Assembly: GCA_028583605.1 (NCBI GenBank)
Contig: CM053335.1
Coordinates: 11,290,053 to 11,354,052 of the forward strand
From: Dastarcus helophoroides
Lineage: Eukaryota; Arthropoda; Insecta; Coleoptera; Bothrideridae
Direction of reading: 5' to 3'
DNA length: 64,000 nt
Part shown: positions 11,806-22,615 of the stretch, in pieces
How positions within the stretch are numbered: the first letter of the stretch is position 1
Layout: every line of letters begins with the position of its first letter
Notes under the pieces: generated by a model
Databases searched by the model: none
Told to the model about the DNA's origin: nothing
The model's input: the letters and a program-made list of their open reading frames with translations, nothing else
Made by a program: the position numbers and the translations under genes

Positions 11806-12900
11806 AATAATAAATTTTCTATAACAAAAATATTAATTTCGAGAAAAATCCGATATATTTATTGGAAGAAACCAAAAGAATACCAAAATTTACATATTTG
11901 AAAATTTCATAAAAAACTGTTTTAAGGAAAATTAAATTTTTATGAAAAAAACACGAAAATACGAGAAGAATTTACCTCTGTAAAAAATTCGAAACTTTTA
12001 TAATTTTTTTAGGCCAAAATCAAATTTTCGAGAAAAAACTTACTTTTTTGATAAAAATATTTTGTTATTTTTAATAAACATATTCGAAAAAAACTTTATT
12101 TCTATAAACAATTAAAGAAAACTAGTAATTTCGAAAAAAAACTGCAAATTTTTCAATTCTATAAAATATTTTAAGAAGTCAAAATTTCAAGTAAAACCGT
12201 CGCCATGGTCAAAAAATAATTTAAAATTTCTATTAATAATAAATAATAATAATTATTAAAAGTTTTTACTAAAAAATTTGTAGTGAAAGATCGCTCAAAT
12301 TTTGAGAAAAGAGCAACAATTTGATAAAAATTGCTCTAGCAAATCGAAATTTCTTGAAAAAACAGGCGACAAGATTTGTCTTTCAATAAACAACAAATTT
12401 TCTATAACAAAATATTAAAGAATGTTGGTAATTTTGAGCAAAATCTTATGCATTTATTGAAAGAAAATACCAAAATTTAAATATTTGAAAATTTCAGAAA
12501 AACCTGTTTAAAGGAAAATTAAATTTTTATGAAAAAACATGAAAATACAACAAGAATTCACATCTGTAAAAAATTCGAAATTTTTATAATTTTTTAGGTA
12601 AAAATCAAATTTTCGAGAAAAAACTTACTTTTTTGATAAAAATATCTTGATATTTTTAATAAACATATTCGAAAATATTTTATTTCTATAATAAATTAAA
12701 GAAAACTAATAATTTCGAAAAAAAACTGCAAATTTTTAAGTTCTATAAAATATTTTAAGAAGTAAAAATTTCAAGTAAAAATGTCGCCATTTTCGGAAAA
12801 AAATTTGGAATTGCTATTAAGAAACTCGAAATTTTTACCAAAAAATTCGTAGTAAAAGATGGCTCAAATTTCGAGAAAGTAGCAACAATTTGATAAACAT
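11806..12900 (+). repeat. Two copies of a ~590-bp A-rich unit
   Basis: 'aacaaattttctataacaaa' appears near 11806 and again near 12398, each followed by 'tttattg..aagaaa', 'atatttgaaaatttca', 'atttttatgaaaaaacacg', 'ctgtaaaaaattcgaaa' and 'tcgccatttt'. A more diverged third copy continues from about 13000. No coding content. Confidence 0.7.
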
Positions 12901-13319
12901 TGCTCTAGCAAATCGAAATTTCTTGAAAAAATATTTCAAAAATGTTGAAATTGAAATTTAAAATTTTGTAAATTTCGAAATTTTGAAATGTCGGATTTTC
13001 TTTAAAACATTTTTTTATCAAAGTTAAAAACTCGTAAATTTCATAAAAAAATGTTTTAAGGAAAATCCGAAATATCATTAAATACACGAATATACGATAA
13101 TTCGTTTCTATAAAAAAAATCGAAATTATTTTTTTTTTAGAGAAAAGTCAATTTTTTGGAATAACTTATTTCTTATAATAAGATTTTAAACTTTCTAATA
13201 AAAATATTCGGGAAAAAACTCCATTTCTATAAAAATTTTTAAAAAAATTGTAATTTCGAAAAAAACAATCCGAATTTTTAAATTCTATAAAATCAATATT
13301 TTAAAAATGTTAGAATTTC

Positions 13320-14850
13320 GAAGAAAAAAGTTACACCTTAAAAATAAACTTAAAATTTCTATAAAAATACCGACATTTTTCAAAAAAATTTTAGCGAAAA
13401 GGCGATCAAAATTTTGAGAAGAAAACCAAAAATTTAATAAAGATTGCTTTAGGAAATCGATATTTTTAGAAAAAACTTTTAAAAAGTGTCAAAATCTCGA
13501 GAAAAAATAGCAATAATTTAGAGGAATAATGTCGCCATTTTAAGAAAATTCTGAAAGTCTATAAAAAACTCGAAGGTTATAATAAAAATCAGTAAAAAAT
13601 CGATCGAAATTTTTTAGAAACAATCACCAATTTGATAAAAATTACTTTAGGAAATCGAAATTTATTGAACACACTTTTGAAAAATATCAAAATTTCGAGG
13701 AAAAAAGTTACACCTTAAAAATAAACTTGAAATTTCTATAAAAATATCGACATTTTTCAAAAAAAATTTAGCGAAAAGTCGATCAAAATTTTGAGAAGAA
13801 AACCAAAAATTTAATAAAGATTGCTTTAGGAAAACGATATTTCCAGAAAAAAACTTTTAAAAAATGTCAAAATCTCGAGAAAAAAATTGCAGAAATTTAG
13901 AGGAATAATGTCGCCATTTTAAGAAAATTCTGGAAGTCTATAAAAAAACTTGAAAGTCAAAATAAAAATCAGTAAAAAATCGATCGAAATTTTTTAGATA
14001 CAATCACCAATTTGATAAAAATTACTTTAGGAAGTCGAAATTTCCTCGAAAGCTAAAATAAAAACCAGTAAAAAATCGATCGAAATTTTTTAGATACAAT
14101 CACCAATTTGGTAAAAATTACTTTAGAAAATCGAAATTTCTTGAACACACTTTTGAAAAATATCAAACTTTCGAGAAAAAAAGTTACACCTTAAAAATAG
14201 ACTTGAAAGTTTTATGAAAATATCGACATTTTTCAAAAAACTTTTAACGAAAAGTCGATCAATTTTGAGAAGAAAACCAAAAAATTAATAAAGATTGTTT
14301 TAGAAAATCGATATTTCTAGAAAAAAATTTAAAAAATATTAAAATCTCAAGAAAAAAATGGAAAAAATTTAGAAGAATAATGTCGCCATTTTAAGAAAAT
14401 TCTGGAAAAATCTATGAAAAGCTCGAAGTTTATAATAAAAATCAGTAAAAAATCGATCAACATTTTTTAGAAACAATCACCAATTTGATAAAAATTACTT
14501 TAGGAACCTTAAAAATAGACTTGAAAGTTTTATGAAAATATTGACATTTTTCAAAAAAATTTTAGCGAAAAGTCGATCAAAATTTTGAGAAGAAAACCAA
14601 AAATTTAATAAAGATTGCTTTAGGAAATCGATATTTTTAGAAAAAACTTTCAAATAATGTTAAAATCTCGAGAAAAAAATCGCAGAAATCTAGAAAATTC
14701 TGGAAAAGTCTATAAAAAAACTTGAAAGCTAAAATAAAAATCAGTAAAATATCGATCGAAAATTTTTAGAAACAATCACCAATTTGATAAAAATTACTTT
14801 AGGAAATCGAAATTTCTTGAACACACTTTTGAAAATTGTCAAAATCTCAA
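13320..14850 (+). repeat. A-rich tandem array, ~376-bp unit, about four copies
   Basis: 'gttacaccttaaaaat' occurs near 13330, 13706 and 14182, and a partial unit begins at 14507. Units share 'aataatgtcgccattttaag' and 'aacaatcaccaatttgataa'. The 476-bp step holds an extra ~100-bp partial duplication near 14050. Confidence 0.8.
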
Positions 14851-15674
14851 GAAAAAAATCAAAATTAAGAATTCTCAATTCCGTAAAAAAGGCATTTTAA
14901 GGAAAACTCAAAATTTCATCAAAATACACGAAAATACGAGAATTCGTTTCCGTAAAAAATTCGAAATTTTTATATGTTTTCTTAGAGGAATAAATTTTCT
15001 AGAGAAAGCTATTTTTTATAAAAAGATCTCTTACTTTGTAATAAAAATATTCGAGAAAAATATCTATTTCTATAAAAAAATAAAATAATAGTCGTATTTT
15101 CGAAAGAGGAGTTCCGAATTTTTAAGTTCCATAAAAATCAGTTTAAAAAAGTCAATATTTCAAGAAAAAATCACCATTTTGGGAAAACACTTTCGAAATT
15201 TTTGCAAATACATCGATATTTTTACAAAAAAATGGTTATGTCGATTGAAACTTCGAGAAAGAACAAACAATTTGATGAAAATTGTTTTAGAAAATCGAAA
15301 TTTCAAGAAAATTTTTTCAAAAATGTCATTACCCATTTCTATAAAAATTTAAAAAATAGTTGTTATTTCGAAAAAAACTTAAATCTTTAAATTCCATAAA
15401 AATTAGTATTTTAAAAAAGGTCAAAATTTCGAAAAAAAAGTTACCATTTTGAGAGAAAATTTAAAATTGAATAAAAATATTTGAACATTTGTCTAAAAAA
15501 GTTTCAAAAAAAAGGTTAACATTTTGAGAAAGAATTCGCAGTTTCTATAAAAGACATTTCATATAGAAATTTTGATAATTTCCTAAAGAAATTATCAAAA
15601 TTTCTATAAAAAAAATATATAAAGTCGATTTTGAGAAAAAATTTGGAATTTCTATAAATACATCGATATTTTTA
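14851..15674. other. A-rich non-coding DNA
   Basis: Degenerate 'gaaaaaa..tcgaaattt' sequence related to the arrays to its left. The short open frame at 15202-15390 is a by-product of composition. No gene seen. Confidence 0.45.
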
Positions 15675-16247
15675 CAACTTTTACTCAGACAATATAAAGC
15701 TCAAGTTAGGCCAACATTAGAAGACTCTTCTCATGTTTGGAGTTCAGCCCCAAAGCACACTTTGGCTCTTTTGGATTCAATTCAAAGAAGAGCAATTCGC
15801 CTAATTGATGATGAGAGTTTGACCGATTCTTTCGAAACACTAGAGCACAGGCGGATGGTTGGTAACTTGTCTCTTTTCTACAAGAATTGTCATGGGAGAT
15901 GCTCGCGGGAACTAATGGATTGATCCCCCAAGGGCAAGATTTTTGAAACATAAAAGAAAGTCGGAGACAGCAAATTTCTGTGCGATCCAGTTTAACACAG
16001 TGAGAACTTCTGTCTACGGAGGCTCTTTTTTCTGTAGAACTTCCAAGCTATGGAGCTGGTTACCGAACGGAATTTTCCCCAAAAATTACAATCTATCCTT
16101 GTTTAAGAAAGCCGTTCATCGTCATCTATCCTTGTTTCCGCCTCCTACTCGCGATGCTTCGAAGGCGTAATCCTCCTTGTTTAAGAAGGCGGTTCATCGT
16201 CATCTATCCTTGTTTCCGCCTCCTACTCGCGATGCTTCAAAGGTATA
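15675..16247 (+). pseudogene. Non-LTR retrotransposon, C-terminal reverse-transcriptase fragment (family N), copy 1
   Basis: Translating the plus strand gives YKAQVRPTLE, then SAPKHTLALLDSIQRRAIRL, then SLFYK, a frame break near 15925, then TSKLW and FPKNYNLSLFKKAVHRHLSL before a stop at 16168-16170. This order (LYKAQVRP-L-YCSH, QRRAIRLI, HRR-V--LSLFYKYYHG, NSLP--FP--YNL--FK--VHRHL) is the thumb/C-terminal part of the reverse transcriptase of jockey/CR1-type non-LTR elements. The 5' part and catalytic domain are absent. The last ~77 bp before the stop are duplicated in tandem (about 16096-16172 and 16173-16247). Dead copy in intron 1. Confidence 0.85.
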
Positions 16248-16631
16248 ATCCTTTGCGAGTGGATAGAACATAAAGAAAATGTGTCCAAGTACACTCGCTA
16301 TCATTATGACACCTAAAACCATGGAAACCATGATTGGTAGCGTTACTTTGGTGGCTTTCATTCAAGGTTCAATGAATTTGGGTTTTGCCCTCAAATTTTG
16401 GATCTTGATCAAGCAGGTCTGATGATGGAATAGAGCCCTACAAATCTCTTCAGATTTGCAGCTATTGTGATATTGTGTATAGTAATACCTCCACTAATGG
16501 TATCCAATAACAAGTGCCCCTGGTTGCAATATTGGAGACACCAGGGCTTTAGTACCGCTATTGCGAAAGCTTCGTCACGTTGACAATTCTGTAGCTTTGT
16601 CCACTTTCCATCGTTTGGAAGCGCTCAGTTA
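16248..16631. other. Unassigned intronic DNA, probably an older element
   Basis: Less AT-rich than its surroundings ('caccagggctttagtaccgc', 'cgtcacgttgacaattctg'), with short open stretches on both strands but no continuous frame. The LTR at 16636 is inserted in it, and the sequence resumes at 16987. Confidence 0.35.
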
Positions 16632-16635
16632 ATAC

Positions 16636-16986
16636 TGTAACGCAATGTAAATAGATGAAATAGGATTTAGAATAGAATTGTAGAATTTAGTAAATAAAAA
16701 AAGTTTCTAGAAGGTTCTGATAAGGGGAAAGCGGCCGCGATAACGAAAGAAACGCCAGATAAGCATTCCAGAAATTTCGGCATTCGATAAGCCTTATCTG
16801 CCGAAAATTCTAGAAGCCGGCGGCCAAAACTATAAAAAGGCGGTCAGCTTTCCCTCGAGTCAGTTAGTTAGAATCAGTGCAATTAGCTGAGTTAGTAGAA
16901 GTAAGTTAATTGTAAATTGTTGAGTTCAGTAATAAAGTGGGTCTTATTCGATAAGTGTAATCAATCGAACCGATAAGCCCGTAACA
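16636..16986 (+). mobile_element. Solo LTR, family A, copy 2
   Basis: The 351-bp copy has the same TGTAACGCAATG start and CCCGTAACA end as 974-1330, the same TATA box (TATAAAAAGG, 16831-16840), AATAAA (16931-16936) and the same, less perfect, hairpin near 16752-16800. It is flanked by ATAC (16632-16635 and 16987-16990), the same four bases as copy 1. The inserted orientation is opposite to the host gene. Confidence 0.9.
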
Positions 16987-17025
16987 ATACTATGTTGGCA
17001 TAGTACCTGTGGGGAGTGCCCTTCC

Positions 17026-17226
17026 TTACGATAGCGATAACACTTGGAGCTCCCTGTCATAACCATTTAAAAGCTCCCAAACTTTCCAATATTTTTTAAG
17101 TTTTCTCTTTACAAGGATCAACAGTAAAATCAAATAGACATTATCTGCATCCTCTTGGCAAAGTAGTATTATTTTTAATAATGTTTTATTAACTTTTTCT
17201 TCGCCAGTTCGCAAAGAAAAAGCCAA
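17026..17226 (-). pseudogene. Possible PIF/Harbinger-like transposase N-terminal fragment
   Basis: The minus-strand frame reads QEDADNVYLILLLILVKRKL then KKYWKVWELLNGYDRELQVL. An acidic run, a leucine-rich stretch, a basic block and a K-Y-W/H-P/V-like motif are what the start of Harbinger-type nucleases looks like. I have only this short similarity by eye, with no catalytic DDE residues, so it could be something else. The fragment is cut off by stops at its C-terminal side. Confidence 0.3.
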
Positions 17227-17499
17227 TGAATGAATGAAAATAAAATTAAATACTCTTTATTGTGTGACGGTTCCAGATTAGACAATTTTATGATATACAT
17301 AGACTTGGCATTCTCCATTTGATAACAATCAAGATGCATCTAATTTAGTTGGATTGGATTGGATTAGATTATGTATGGATCGTTTCGTATTTCTTTTCGC
17401 CCACCCCGCACTTTGACCTAAGGAACTCTTTTGTGCATACGCTGATCTATGTCATTGCCAGGTTCAAACCCTTGTAAAAGTTCACTATACACCTAGGGT

Positions 17500-19740
17500 T
17501 GAGTTTTTCCATATTGCTTTGAAAATTTGGTGTCTTAAAAACTTTTGTTTTTGGAGATTTCAACTTTTTTCAAAATTTCAATTCCTTTTAAAAATTTCGA
17601 TACCTTTTCCAAGTTTCCAATTATTTTTGAAAGTTGTAAATTTTGTTTTTCAAATCGTTGGAATATTTTTAAAAACTTTAACCTTTTTCAAAATTACCCT
17701 TTCTACTGAAAACTTATACTTTTTTTTTAATTTTAACTCTTGAAATTTCGACATAGAAATTTTGACTTTATTGTAAATCCAACTTAAAATTCAACCTTTT
17801 ATAAATATCAGTTATGTTTGAAATTTTTAAAAATATAACTTTTAAAAACATTCACTTCACTTGGAATTTTTGATTTTTTAAAAATTCTGTTTTCTGTTTT
17901 CTATTTAAAATGTTGAGTGAACATTTCGAAGTTTTTTAAATATTTCGACCTATTTAGAAAATTTCGAAATTTTTAAATATTTCGACTTATTTAGAAAATT
18001 TCGAAATTCATCTACTATGTATTTATTTAGTTTGACAATTTTAAATCACAGCAATTTCTCATTTTTTTTAAATATTGACCTACTTGCTAACCTTAACTTC
18101 TTAAAAAAATTACACCATGAAAAGTTTTAACTTTTTTGAAAAATATAATTTTTTTAAATTTGGGTTTCATTAAAAATTTTGACTTTTATTTGATTTAATG
18201 AAAATGTTGACATAATTGTTCGAACTTTTTTCAAAATTTTGCCTATTTTTCAATATTTTGACCTTTTTTGTAAATTCGGTAATTTTCAAATACTTTTCAT
18301 TTGGAAAACTTTGTCTATTTTCAAAATTTGAACTTTCTTGAAAATTAACATTTTTTTGTTGAAAATTTCGACTCTTGCTTAATATTGTGACCATTTGCCG
18401 AAGGTTTTCTCAAGTTTTATATAAATTTTATCTTTATTTAAAAAAATCTATAAAATTTCGACTTTCTTGATAAGCTGGATTTTTCAAAATTCGACTATTT
18501 TGATGTTCAGCCTTTTTCCAAAATTTTCATTTTTTTTTAAATTTCACCTATTTCTGTACTTTTTCTCGGAGTCAACTATTTTCAGAACATGGAACTTTTT
18601 TAAAACTTTGACACTTTTTTAAAATTACGACCTATTTTGAAAAATTCCATTTTAACTTTTTTACAAAATTAGACCTTTTTTTCAAAATGTTTACTTTTTC
18701 TCGAAACTTTGAACGTTTGTAAATTCAACTTTCTAAAAAATTAAAATTAAAAAAAGGTATTTTTTAGGAATCTGACTTTTTAAATTACGAATTTTTGAAA
18801 TCTCAAACGAATTGTGTAAAACAAATAGGAAAAAATTTTAATTTTTTTAAACTCTTGACCTATTTTGCAAAATTTAGATATTTTGAAAATCCACCTTTTT
18901 CCAAAATTTCCATTTTTTTTTTAATTTTGACCTTTTATCATTAAAATTCCAAGATGACGTTTTTCAGAATGTGGAACTTATTTAAAATTTTGACATTTTT
19001 TCAGACCTTTTTTGAAATTTTTCATCTTTTCTCTGACTTCAACTTTTTTTAAAATTTTGACCTCTTTTTTAAATTTTTATTTTTGCGTCTTTGAACGTTT
19101 ATGAATTCAACTGTTTGAAAAATTAAAATTAACAAATGTTAAGTATCCGACTTTCTAGATTGCGAATTTATAAAATTTTTAGCCAATTGTACAAAAGTAT
19201 AAGCAAAAATGTTGCCTTTTGTGAAAATTCTAAAATATTCCAAAATTTCAAGTTTTTCTCAGATTTTGACTTATTTTTTAAAATTTTATTTTTTTTGCCT
19301 ATTTCAGTACATTTTGATATTTATATTTCGATTTAAAGTTCAAATTTCAACCTTGATCTCGAAATTTAAATTTTTTATTGCAGTCTTTTTTAAAAAATAT
19401 AAAATTTGTTTTAACGTTTCAACGATTTTTGTATAATTCCTAGTATATGTAATTTCAATTTTTTTTTGAATTATTTCGGTTATAAACTTTTAATTGAAAG
19501 TAAAAAAATAATACAAATTATGGTTTTTTAAACTTCTACTTTTTTTTCAAAATTTTGGAATCACACTTTAACTTTCTATTTTCTTCTTACTTAAAAGGAC
19601 GTTTAAAAGCTCAAATTTTATTTTTTTCTAGAATTTTTGATTTTATTTTCGACTTTTTGATCTTACTTGCTTAATTTCCATGCTTTTCTCAAGATGAAAT
19701 CTAAAGGAAAATTTTTCTTAATTATTTTTTCTGCAAATTC
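17500..19740 (+). repeat. Low-complexity T-rich DNA with degenerate short repeats
   Basis: Endless variants of 'tttcaaaattttgacctttttt' about every 20-40 bases, with no clear higher period. Several 60-75 residue open frames here are F/K/N-rich artefacts. No gene. Confidence 0.6.
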
Positions 19741-19909
19741 TGAGTTTTTCCACGTTGAGTGATTTTTAATAGCAAGTAAGCTTCATTTCTTGTTACCATT
19801 ACGATAATTTTGTTAGTTTTGTTGGTAACGCGTAATGGTCACGTGTGATGGTAACACGAAACCATAAGTTTACCTCCTATTCAAAATAGCGTAAAGAGGG
19901 GTCTAAGGA

Positions 19910-21470
19910 CGTCCATCAGAGTTGCCTTTTGCGAACGAGCTCCTCGCACTTGCATAGCACATGTTCTGCAGTCTTCGCAGCTTCAGTCCAAAAGCAACAT
20001 AGGTCTGTTTCAGTTTGACCCATTTTTTTGAGGTGTTATCCCATAGGGTAATGTCCTGTTAAGAGGCCTATTGGTACCATCAATTCGGATTTGCTGAGTT
20101 CTAAGTAGACCTTTGTCTTTTCAAGCGTTCCAAATTTATTTTGCCGGTTGTAGTCGTGGATATGATCTCTAATGAAAAATTCTTGACCCTGCTTCCCCTT
20201 TTTTGACCTCGTTGTTGATTCGACTTATAGAAAAACCAAAAGCAGGTTTAGGTCCAAGAAATGACGATGCTGATTCTTCTCTAGCGCAGCTTCATTTTCT
20301 TGTTATTCTTTGTGCCCTGGGGCCCACTTAAGGTTGATTCTGTTGTGTTTAGCCAGTTGTCTTAGAGTTTGTTGACAGTCCCAAGCTAGTTTGGGTTTGA
20401 CAATGCAGCTGCTGAGAGCCTTTATTGCCACTTGATTATCAAAGTTAATGTAGATTCTTGTTCCTTTCAGGTTTCTTCGAAGACACTTGTAGGCGTAGAG
20501 TTCTATTGCTTGTATTTCAGTTTGAAAGACAGTTGGGTCTTTTCCTAAAGCTTTAGAGAACCTATAGGACCATCAATTCTCACTCCAGTCCATTGTGTTG
20601 TCTTTGAACCATTTGTAATCTAGATGGATAATTTATGTTTTTATTAAGGTACTGATTGAGCCTCATTAAAGTCCACTTCAAAGGAATGATCAAATTTGTA
20701 CCTGGGCTGCATATAATCAACCGATTTTGCTAAAATCACAGGGCTACATTCCTTGAAGATTCCCATGTAACCGGCGAAGTTTCCTTTAAATTGAAAAGTG
20801 AAAGGAGTTCCTTTAAATTAGTTTAATTGGAGTAATCTTGAGATCTCTTTGGTCGCCTTCCTCTTCACTAGAAGGTGGTGAGGAGTTAAACCTAGCATTA
20901 CCTCCATTGCTGCTGTTGGGCAGGTGTTCATTGCGCTTGCTATGCCCAGACATGCGTACCTTTGAACTATGTTCAGTTGGTTTTGCGCTGTCTTTTTCGT
21001 TATTTTTGGCCACCATACTAAAGAAGCCTATTTCGGGGTGCATTTATCACTCTGTATGACCAGTACATTATTTTGGGTTTCAAACTTCAGGTTTTGCTGC
21101 ATAATCTGTGGCACGTCCAGAATGCTGTCGTGTCTCGCTTGATCATTCGAGTCAAATAAGAATTCCAGGTAAGCTTTTGGTCTAGGACTATTTCTAGATA
21201 TTTAGTTGAGACGTTACCTGGAACTCCACTCATAATGGAAGCTGTTAGATTTAGCTTCCTTCTCTTTGTGAAAGGATTTCTTATTGTTTTATTGGGGTTT
21301 ACATTTAACCCTAAGTTTGAACACTAGTTGTTAATGGTGTTTAGGGCTTTTTGCATTAAATCCGATGAAATTTTATCGTTTTTGTCTCTGATGATGACAG
21401 TATTATCATCTGCATAAGCTATTCCTTCAAAGTTTGAATATTGCAGTGGTCTTTCTCTTGGAATCTGTCA
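19910..21470 (-). pseudogene. RNase H-type non-LTR retrotransposon pol remnant (family R)
   Basis: Read on the minus strand from 21470 down, the order is reverse transcriptase, RNase H, cysteine motif. The RT core is IAYADDNTVIIRDKNDKISS with downstream LNLTASIMSGVPG, KYLEIVLDQKLTWNS and LKPKIMYW. RNase H (about 20570-20300) reads TVFQTEIQAIELYAYKCLRR, IYINFDNQVAIKALSS, then LAWDCQQTLRQLAKHNRINL and KWAPGH. The C-terminus is TAEHVLCKCEEL. YADD is the catalytic RT motif; the RNase H keeps its E and second D but ends in a stop after the PGH motif. This domain order fits R1/I/Jockey-group elements with RNase H. Several stops and frameshifts show it is dead. Confidence 0.85.
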
Positions 21471-21479
21471 TTTGATATC

Positions 21480-22615
21480 CAACTTTCTCGCTGACAGATT
21501 CTGTTCAAGTTGTCGTCATTGGAATTTCATCCGAGACATTTGCGATTAATGCAGGGGTGCATCAAGGGTCTGTCCTGTCTCCTACTCTGTTTCTGTTGCA
21601 CCTAAACGATCTCTTAGCTTCAACTTTCAATCCTATATACAGCTATGTAGATGAAAGTAGCCTAGTGTAATGTTTTTTCTCCGACAAACCATTATCTTTT
21701 TTTTAAATTTATTTAACATTTCTTCGGCCCAGTTTGGGAATATTTAAATAAATTTAAAAAAAACATAATATTTCCGGTCAATAAGGGTTTACCATGAAGA
21801 ATAAACCATTATCTGTCGCTGCTTCAGAACGACTAAGGGAACAGCAGATGATTAATCGGACGCTCGAAATCATTTTGAAATGAGGTCGACTTCAACGTTT
21901 TAAAAACTCAAGCCGCGGTTTTTTCTAGGAAAGCATCAAGGGATAATGCAAGAAACATACTAATGGAGGGTAAAATCCTTCCGATGGGATCTAATCTATC
22001 TATCCTCGAAGTGAATGCGAGCACTAACTTCTCTTGGGACGATCATGGGCGCGCCATTGCCAAATCCAGCTCTCAGAAGCTAGGCTTTCTTTTTAGAGCT
22101 AAAAAGTACTTAACATCTCATCAGCTATTAACACTATACAAAGCTCAAGTTGGGCCAACACTAGCCAATACTGTTCTGATGTTTGGAGTTTAGCTCCAAA
22201 ACACACTTTAGCTCTATTGGATTTAATTCAAAGAAGATCGATTTGCCTAATTGATGACGAGAGTTTGACTAATTCGCTCGAATCACTAGAGCACAGGCGT
22301 ATGGTTGATGATTTGTCTCTTTTCTACAAGTACTATCATGGAAGATGCTTGCAGGAACTAATAGGACTGATCCTCCCAAGGGCAAAATTCTTGAGGCATA
22401 CAAGACAGTTGGAAATAGCGAATTCCTGAGCGGACCAGCTTGACACAATGAGGATCTCTATCTACGAAGACTCTTTTTTTTATAGAACTTTCAAGCTATG
22501 GAACTCGTTACCAAAAGGAATTTTCCCCAAAAATTACAACCTATCCTTGAAGGCGGTTTATTGCCATCTATCCTTGTTTCCTCATCCTACTAGAAGTGCT
22601 TTGAAGGCATAATGG
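21480..22615 (+). pseudogene. Non-LTR retrotransposon family N, RT palm to C-terminus, copy 2
   Basis: The plus strand has the RT palm motif INAGVHQGSVLSPTLF, LHLNDLL and IYSYVDESSLV. The usual catalytic (F/Y)ADD is changed to YVDE, so it is inactive even before the stops. A 1-base frameshift precedes the palm near 21514. After the insertion at 21698-21802 come LGFLFRAKKYLTSHQLLTLY, KAQVGPTL and the C-terminal block seen at 15675-16247, ending near 22612. It meets the oppositely oriented family R remnant at about 21470. Confidence 0.85.
21698..21802 (-). mobile_element. SINE-like repeat family S, copy 2, with 12-bp target duplication
   Basis: A 105-bp insert in the RT pseudogene is flanked by AAACCATTATCT on both sides (21686-21697 and 21803-21814). 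On the minus strand it begins ATTCTTCATGGTAAAC, contains TTATTGACCGGAAATATTA and CCCAAACTGGGCCGAAG, and ends in an A-rich tail just before the duplication. A-tail plus a 12-bp duplication indicates retroposition by non-LTR machinery. I see no A/B boxes, so it is SINE-like rather than a proven SINE. Confidence 0.8.

Noticed and set aside
20813..21059. Overlapping 73-76-residue frames on both strands
   Set aside because: They lie within the decayed RT of family R, and the true reading is the broken minus-strand pol frame.
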